Shown here piece by piece: positions 60,092 through 64,000 of a DNA stretch of 64,000 bases. Positions within the stretch are counted from its first letter, which is position 1, and the number at the start of each line of letters is the position of its first letter. The stretch covers positions 1-64,000 of the forward strand of contig CAIRSA010000019.1 of NCBI GenBank assembly GCA_903881085.1, written 5' to 3'. The notes under the pieces were generated by a model. The model was given only the letters and a program-made list of their open reading frames with translations, did no database searches and had not been told where the DNA came from. The position numbers and the translations under genes were made by a program. Source of the DNA: an uncultured Acidobacteriia bacterium (GTDB lineage: Bacteria > Acidobacteriota > Terriglobia > Bryobacterales > Bryobacteraceae).

Positions 60092-60118
60092 AAATGCGGT
60101 ATTTGCGGTATTTGCGGG
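60092..60118. repeat. Three tandem 9-bp repeats (iteron-like)
   Basis: AAATGCGGT, ATTTGCGGT and ATTTGCGGG follow each other without gaps at 60092-60118. A further TTTGCGG lies at 60071-60077. They sit between the AlpA-like gene start and the next gene upstream, right where an operator or replication iteron of the element would be expected. Confidence 0.5.
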
Positions 60119-60124
60119 GGAAAT

Positions 60125-61084
60125 TTACTTGGGCGGGTGATCTGGCATTAGTTCAGGCCACAGCTCTGCCGGATCATTCATCAACACCGCCCTGATCTTA
60201 CTGTCATGAGTGATGGTGGATTGCTCGTCGTTTCTTTTCCACCATGTGACAGTCGTTCTGTCGTTCCATTTGCGATTTGCCGCATGGGCAATCATCTTAT
60301 GCGTAATCTTCTTTTTCATGCCATTCGCTTTCCCCTTGGCCTGGAAGTCTTCTATCAATTTGGTACGATCTGCTTTCACCGAGACAATGGCTTTATCTTC
60401 GTTCGCCTCTTCTGGCGGCTGTAAACCGCTCGGCACAAATGGCGTGGGTTCTGCATTGGTCGATTCATCGCCGCTCAGATTGGATTCGGCATCCATAGTT
60501 GGCCCCGCTGTTTGACTTGCGGGTAGAGTGACATCTTGGGCACCGGTCCCAGATGCCAGCAGCTTTCTCAAGTGGCTGCTAGCTTCGGCCTTCCAGTAGG
60601 AGATGCGTGCGTCAAATCGGGCATTGGCTTCCTCCGACATGGCAACCGGTTCGATTGATGCTATTTCGCAAAAGGCATGCAGCCCAGCTTGGCAAAGCTT
60701 AGGGAGAGCAAGGATGAACTCCTCCAAGGACGGCTCGTCAATAACAGTGCCCATGTAGACTTCTGCCTGGACATCAAACCTGGCCGCCAGAGTTTCGATA
60801 ATCATGGGTCGGGGGTTACTGTCCGGGTTCTTTGCACGCCATTCAAAGACTCTTGAATTGGCGCGATGAAGGCCCTCATACATTTTCAGCTGCATGGCCG
60901 CGTTAACGGCTGAGCGAAATCCGAATTCAGGGGTTAACAGGATAGCAGGCAGCCACTCTACTGCATTCGCAAAAGCCCTATACAACTCGTTGTATCCATT
61001 TGAAGGGTCTGTTGAATAGTGTTCCACCTCGACGCCATCCTTATCTGTGACGATCCTGCAATCAATTTGGCCGCCAGTAGACAA
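60125..61084 (-). CDS. Unknown element protein with a possible C-terminal HTH
   Basis: 319 residues, no signal or membrane helix. The N-terminal two thirds are helical (RAFANAVEWLPAILLTPEFG, YEGLHRANSRVFEWRA, SLEEFILALPKLCQAGLHAF). A low-complexity acidic linker (about 190-245, rich in Pro, Glu, Ser) follows. A basic C-terminal part could be a DNA-binding helix-turn-helix (ITHKMIAHAANRKWNDRTTV, then TWWKRNDEQ). I do not recognise a family. It lies upstream of the AlpA-like and DUF3987 genes on the same strand, with the 9-bp repeats right downstream of its stop, so a replication or regulatory role in the element is plausible. Confidence 0.6.
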   Translation of the reverse strand: MSTGGQIDCRIVTDKDGVEVEHYSTDPSNGYNELYRAFANAVEWLPAILLTPEFGFRSAVNAAMQLKMYEGLHRANSRVFEWRAKNPDSNPRPMIIETLAARFDVQAEVYMGTVIDEPSLEEFILALPKLCQAGLHAFCEIASIEPVAMSEEANARFDARISYWKAEASSHLRKLLASGTGAQDVTLPASQTAGPTMDAESNLSGDESTNAEPTPFVPSGLQPPEEANEDKAIVSVKADRTKLIEDFQAKGKANGMKKKITHKMIAHAANRKWNDRTTVTWWKRNDEQSTITHDSKIRAVLMNDPAELWPELMPDHPPK

Positions 61085-61134
61085 CCGGCTGACTATCTCA
61101 ATTTTACTAAGAATCGCTCAGGATAGCTCGCGGA

Positions 61135-61650
61135 TTACAGGGGGGACAGTGCGTTGCGCAGAATCGCTTCCTGTATGTTGAGGACTGAAAGCTTGTCTGG
61201 ACTACTATGCTGGTCAGGGTGTAAGTTCCTTACTCTTCGCATTAGCTCTTTCGTTTTGAGCTTCAGCATGCGCACCTGGGAGCGTGAAGCGCGTTGGGCC
61301 TCCATGGCCTCAGCAGAGCGCTGCCCATGCTTCCACTGCGTCCGCCTGCACTTCTCCAGCCCCTCAGGCGTGCGCGGGCCAGTAGAGGCCCCGCCATGCC
61401 TTCTACAGCGCGTATAGCGGCCTGCCTTGACACTCCATATGGCTGGTGCACGGCATGGGCTCCCAGCGCGGGTCTTGGCCCCACAGCGCGGGCTGGTGGA
61501 TGGATCGCCCCCTGGATTATTGTTCCGCAGCACCCCACGGTTATGGACACTTATAGGGCCGCTGTTCATGGTGTCCGCCGCTGGAATGTCACTAGTGTAC
61601 GTGTTTACACCCATACCAATAGCGTACCGCGACAGCCGCTGAATCACCAT
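61135..61650 (-). CDS. HGG-motif small protein of mobile elements
   Basis: 171 residues from the ATG at 61650; a shorter start at 61569 is possible. The core reads CGAKTRAGSPCRAPA, then 13 residues later CRRHGGASTGPRTPEG and KCRRTQWKHGQRSAE. The Cys/Cys/Cys/His spacing with HGG and GPRT is typical of a small family seen beside integrases and terminases in islands and phages, and probably binds zinc. A basic, Arg-rich helix follows (RSQVRMLKLKTKELMRRVRN). Function is not established. It is the first gene of the minus-strand block that runs to the integrase. Confidence 0.65.
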   Translation of the reverse strand: MVIQRLSRYAIGMGVNTYTSDIPAADTMNSGPISVHNRGVLRNNNPGGDPSTSPRCGAKTRAGSPCRAPAIWSVKAGRYTRCRRHGGASTGPRTPEGLEKCRRTQWKHGQRSAEAMEAQRASRSQVRMLKLKTKELMRRVRNLHPDQHSSPDKLSVLNIQEAILRNALSPL

Positions 61651-61763
61651 GTTCCCTGCTTCTGAGCGCGGCCCGCCATGGCATACAGATCTGATAGGAG
61701 GGACCTATTGTTTTGTTAAGTAACTTACTGCGCCACTTTCCCAGACCCTTTCGGCCACCATTC

Positions 61764-62348
61764 TCATTTGGGCTCAAAGTTGTCCCACCCATTGGGCAGG
61801 TTGATCTGATAACGATTGGCGGTGTCGAATAGAACAAACCCATTCAAGTCAGGTATGTCACGCTTCAAACAGCCGGTAATCAACTTCCACCTCGCACTAC
61901 GAGCATGCTTACCCTCAGGCCCCACATCACAAAAGTCTGGGTAAAACAAATGAACGGCGATGCGCCTCCGCTGTTTCGCGGGAATGAATATTGGCTCTTC
62001 GTCGAGCGCAAAATGACGTCCGTCTGACAGGCTGTTTTCTCGCCTCAATCGCTCAGCTAGCTGTAGTTGCCCCCGAGGAGGCAAGTAGTAATCATTTTGG
62101 GTCGTATTTTCGAGATCGTAATAAACGGCGTACAGAACAGGCTGGAAATCGTCGGGACCTTTATTAGGTTGGCCTATCTCTTGTTCGGGATGATCGAAAG
62201 TAGCCACAATCGCATTCGCATTCCACGGATTCGGCGTTGCGGGGCGGCCTTGATACCATGCCCAGGTTCCGATCATTAAACCGATGACGATGGCGAAGCT
62301 GCTACCGAACCCTGCCGCGATGAGTACGAGTTTTTTCCAATAGGCCAT
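61764..62348 (-). CDS. Membrane-anchored protein of unknown function
   Basis: 194 residues. One N-terminal transmembrane helix (LVLIAAGFGSSFAIVIGLMI) anchors a beta-rich domain outside the cytoplasm: PVLYAVYYDLENTTQNDYYL, FALDEEPIFIPAKQRRRIAV, PDLNGFVLFDTANRYQINLP. Two Cys are present (FCDVG and TGCLKRD). No family is recognised with confidence. It stands alone on the minus strand, with short intergenic gaps on both sides. It may be the last gene of the element or a host gene beyond it. No sign of an operon. Confidence 0.6.
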   Translation of the reverse strand: MAYWKKLVLIAAGFGSSFAIVIGLMIGTWAWYQGRPATPNPWNANAIVATFDHPEQEIGQPNKGPDDFQPVLYAVYYDLENTTQNDYYLPPRGQLQLAERLRRENSLSDGRHFALDEEPIFIPAKQRRRIAVHLFYPDFCDVGPEGKHARSARWKLITGCLKRDIPDLNGFVLFDTANRYQINLPNGWDNFEPK

Positions 62349-62428
62349 TTCGCACCAGCAATAACACTCTCTTCACTTATCTAGCACCCAATCTTCTTGG
62401 TGACCTGACCGCCTGTTACCAAAATCGT

Positions 62429-62851
62429 TCACTTGACGAGGGTCTCGCGCATTTCCTTGACCAACCGTTCCGCCACTTTCCGCTGACCGCCGCGTTTGAG
62501 CCCGCCGAACAACATTGAGCGGTCCCCAGCTTCGCCTGCCCATACCAGCGTCTTGCCGTCCGCCGTCACAATCTTGATCGAAGCCTCATATTTGTCTTTG
62601 CCGCCGAAGACTGTGGCTGCGACTTGTTCAGCCCAGTGTGAGCCTGTGGTCTGCGAGAATCCCGTGATAACGAATTGGGCGTCCTCCTGTTTGAGCACAA
62701 CTTGAACCGGCAGCTTCTGCTTCTGCATTTCCGCAACGATGAAGCCGTCAAGGTTCCTGTCCATTTGAGTGACAAAGATCTTTGCACCGGCAGGCAATTT
62801 TGATTCGGCGGAAAGGGAAAGAACCAAGAAGAACAAGGCAAGAAGTTTCAT
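62429..62851 (-). CDS. Small secreted protein of unknown function
   Basis: 140 residues from the ATG at 62851, chosen for its signal peptide (MKLLALFFLVLSLSAES); a Met five codons upstream is also in frame. The mature part reads GAKIFVTQMDRNLDGFIVAE, then LPVQVVLKQEDAQFVITGFS, HWAEQVAATVFGGKDKYEAS and ADGKTLVWAGEAGD. This alternation resembles small acidobacterial secreted proteins with a CsgG- or DUF4136-like fold, which I recall as common in this group but cannot name. It ends with a basic helix (RKVAERLVKEMRETL). Role unknown. Confidence 0.62.
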   Translation of the reverse strand: MKLLALFFLVLSLSAESKLPAGAKIFVTQMDRNLDGFIVAEMQKQKLPVQVVLKQEDAQFVITGFSQTTGSHWAEQVAATVFGGKDKYEASIKIVTADGKTLVWAGEAGDRSMLFGGLKRGGQRKVAERLVKEMRETLVK

Positions 62852-63068
62852 GTTCGCATTGTACACCGTGAAGCGACTTGGGGATAATGCATTTGGACTT
62901 ACTGCCTGCCACGAGAGCGCCCTGTGCTACATTCTTGAACATGGAAGCTATGGCGTGTGATTGCGGATTCGGCGCGTCTTATCCGCTTCAATGCTCCAGT
63001 TCGCTGTGAAGGTGCGTTCGCCTGTAGGCTGTGCCATCGCGAGACAGGGTCCCACAAAGGAGTAGAAA

Positions 63069-64000
63069 ATGTCCTTGACCTTAATTGTTGTTGTGTTGGC
63101 GATATGTTTGGCGTTGATGATACGCGCTGCCAAAGTACGTCAGGTATCCCTATTGAAGGATCTAGAGTCCAGATTGGTGAAATTGGAGACGCAGGTTAAG
63201 GAACTTCCCCAAAAGACCAAGGAATCCATTGATGGCGTGATGGCATATGGTTGGTTTGACGAAGGGTGGCCAGGTCCGGTCAAGGGAGATGAATTGACTC
63301 CATTTGAGAATCCAGACCTGGGGAGCTCAGCTGATGAGTACACTGCTCAGATTCACATTGCGGAGTATAACGCGATGAACAGCCCCAGAGACCGCATCAA
63401 ATTCATCAAGCGCCTATGCGAGGCCAAGCGTACAGCTTTCGCTCCAGGACTTGAATGGTCCTCATTGGACGCAAGGCTTCTTGATATTGTCTACTCTGAC
63501 GAAAGTCCATTTGTCAGGGCGTGGGCTGCCGCACACCTTGCGAGTAGCGGTGCCCAAAAGAAGGACTATGAGGCAGCTCTTCAGTCTGATCCAAGCCCAA
63601 TCGTTAGAGCGGCTCTGCGAAGCAACCCCAATCATAATCAGTTGCCATGGCAGTACGGCGGCACAGTTGTTCCTGAGGACGTGAATTCTTGCTTTTGTCA
63701 GCTTAGCCAACTAGAGAGGTTGGGATTGATGCGCAACCCGGAACTCTCCGAGAAGTTCGTATTGATGTTGCTTCGCGATTCATCGGAAAGCCTTGGGCTC
63801 AGCCAGAAAGAACACGTAGAAGTTCTTACGGCTGCTGCTCAGAATCCCGAATTGATTTTAAGCAGCAGGAACACTGGAAGGGATTCTTGGATAGGCCGTC
63901 ATGGTGATTGCTTTGGGGCCACGCATGAATTCGCTGAGATGTGGGATGTGTGCCTCGAAAGGTGGATGGATTCAGACGTAAGTAGAGTCGCATATCTCTT
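63069..64000 (+). CDS. Membrane-anchored HEAT-like repeat protein, partial
   Basis: The frame is open from the ATG at 63069 to the window edge, giving at least 310 residues; the stop is outside. AGGAG lies about seven bases before the ATG. The N-terminus is a membrane helix (MSLTLIVVVLAICLALMI), followed by a short coiled-coil stretch (LKDLESRLVKLETQVKEL). Residues about 100-190 look like HEAT repeats (SDESPFVRAWAAAHLASSG, QSDPSPIVRAALRSNPN). Later, LMRNPELSEKFVLMLLRDS and AEMWDVCLERWMDSD are helical too. No enzyme motif is visible. Codon use is richer in A and T than host genes. A scaffold or sensor role is possible; the gene could be cargo of the element. Confidence 0.7.
   Translation, partial: MSLTLIVVVLAICLALMIRAAKVRQVSLLKDLESRLVKLETQVKELPQKTKESIDGVMAYGWFDEGWPGPVKGDELTPFENPDLGSSADEYTAQIHIAEYNAMNSPRDRIKFIKRLCEAKRTAFAPGLEWSSLDARLLDIVYSDESPFVRAWAAAHLASSGAQKKDYEAALQSDPSPIVRAALRSNPNHNQLPWQYGGTVVPEDVNSCFCQLSQLERLGLMRNPELSEKFVLMLLRDSSESLGLSQKEHVEVLTAAAQNPELILSSRNTGRDSWIGRHGDCFGATHEFAEMWDVCLERWMDSDVSRVAYL

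Larger units (their letters stand above)
56685..64000. mobile_element. Integrated genetic element beside tRNA-fMet (left part)
   Basis: From the tRNA end rightwards the gene content changes to a tyrosine integrase, two small HTH proteins, a DUF3987 ATPase-like protein, an HGG-motif protein and several unknowns, mostly on the minus strand. The DNA looks somewhat richer in A and T than the host part. No phage structural, conjugation or defence gene is recognisable before the window ends, so the type of element (phage satellite, integrative plasmid or genomic island) is undecided. The right border is outside the window, and whether the last genes (from about 61700) belong to it is uncertain. Confidence 0.65.

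Noticed and set aside
60092..60118. CRISPR array
   Set aside because: The units are 9 bp with no spacers, and there are no cas genes.
56685..64000. Complete prophage
   Set aside because: There is no capsid, portal, tail, terminase or lysis gene in the visible part.
57000..64000. Second copy of the tRNA-fMet 3' end (attR)
   Set aside because: I scanned for the T-arm and CCA sequence and found none; GC-rich TTTGCGG repeats are not a match.

Overview
The window reads as chromosome from an Acidobacteriota bacterium of the Solibacter/Bryobacter type. This placement is inferred from gene content. Two secreted proteins carry the C-terminal domain named after Solibacter (TIGR03437 type), at 18751-20601 and 39985-41370. 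There is also an Oar-like TonB-dependent receptor with a carboxypeptidase-regulatory N-terminus, an ASPIC/UnbV FG-GAP protein, two ECF sigma factors of the TIGR02999 type each next to a Ser/Thr kinase, many Tat-exported proteins, and many dispersed palindromic repeats. No rRNA or CRISPR array is visible.

Layout. 1-944: two unrelated gene fragments meet at about 376-380 (a sugar-nucleotide dehydratase and a receiver/Hpt protein), which may be an assembly chimera. 925-4395: cysteine-synthase-like enzyme and a UvrD-type helicase with an inserted DEDDh exonuclease. 4463-8528: ATPase, double-FtsX permease and AttH/CrtC-like lipocalin protein, one operon. 8550-15026: GH2-like Tat protein, aldo/keto reductase, cation diffusion facilitator, DUF423 protein, dihaem cytochrome. 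15105-18662: beta-propeller, sulfatase, beta-propeller. 18751-27913: NHL protein, then TonB receptor, TPR protein, seven-haem cytochrome and CRTAC1-like protein with overlapping or touching ends. 27910-36699: two sigma factor/kinase couples, a frameshifted YkgJ-like gene, class II fructose-bisphosphate aldolase, haem A synthase and a PEP-CTERM protein. 37266-43137: secreted unknown, DinB protein, WbuC cupin, GNAT, cyclophilin with Soli C-terminal domain, flavin monooxygenase. 43154-49266: TolC, adaptor and RND efflux operon. 49320-52983: tightly packed four-gene operon (MFS carrier, two-cluster ferredoxin-like protein, Cys-rich protein, HEAT protein) of no function known to me. 53027-56522: FxLYD-like protein, receiver-less winged-helix regulator, aroA, sensor-less histidine kinase, TerC/YjbE protein.

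From 56608 there is an initiator tRNA-Met. It is followed at once by a tyrosine integrase and a run of element genes (two small HTH proteins, a DUF3987 protein and several unknowns) that continues past the right edge. I read this as an integrative element inserted at the tRNA 3' end. The last gene, 63069-64000, has no stop in the window.

Repeats are a second theme. The window holds a 235-bp element with 22-bp terminal inverted repeats and a TTA duplication (29735-29975), a second inverted-repeat element (41526-41739), a 100-bp long hairpin (36985-37084), a REP-like palindrome (30473-30520), and a family of small hairpins with a shared edge. One member of that family lies inside the 5' coding part of the seven-haem cytochrome gene. 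The best candidates for undescribed biology are the four-gene operon at 49320-52983, the receptor/TPR/cytochrome/CRTAC1 operon at 20699-27913, and the repeat families.
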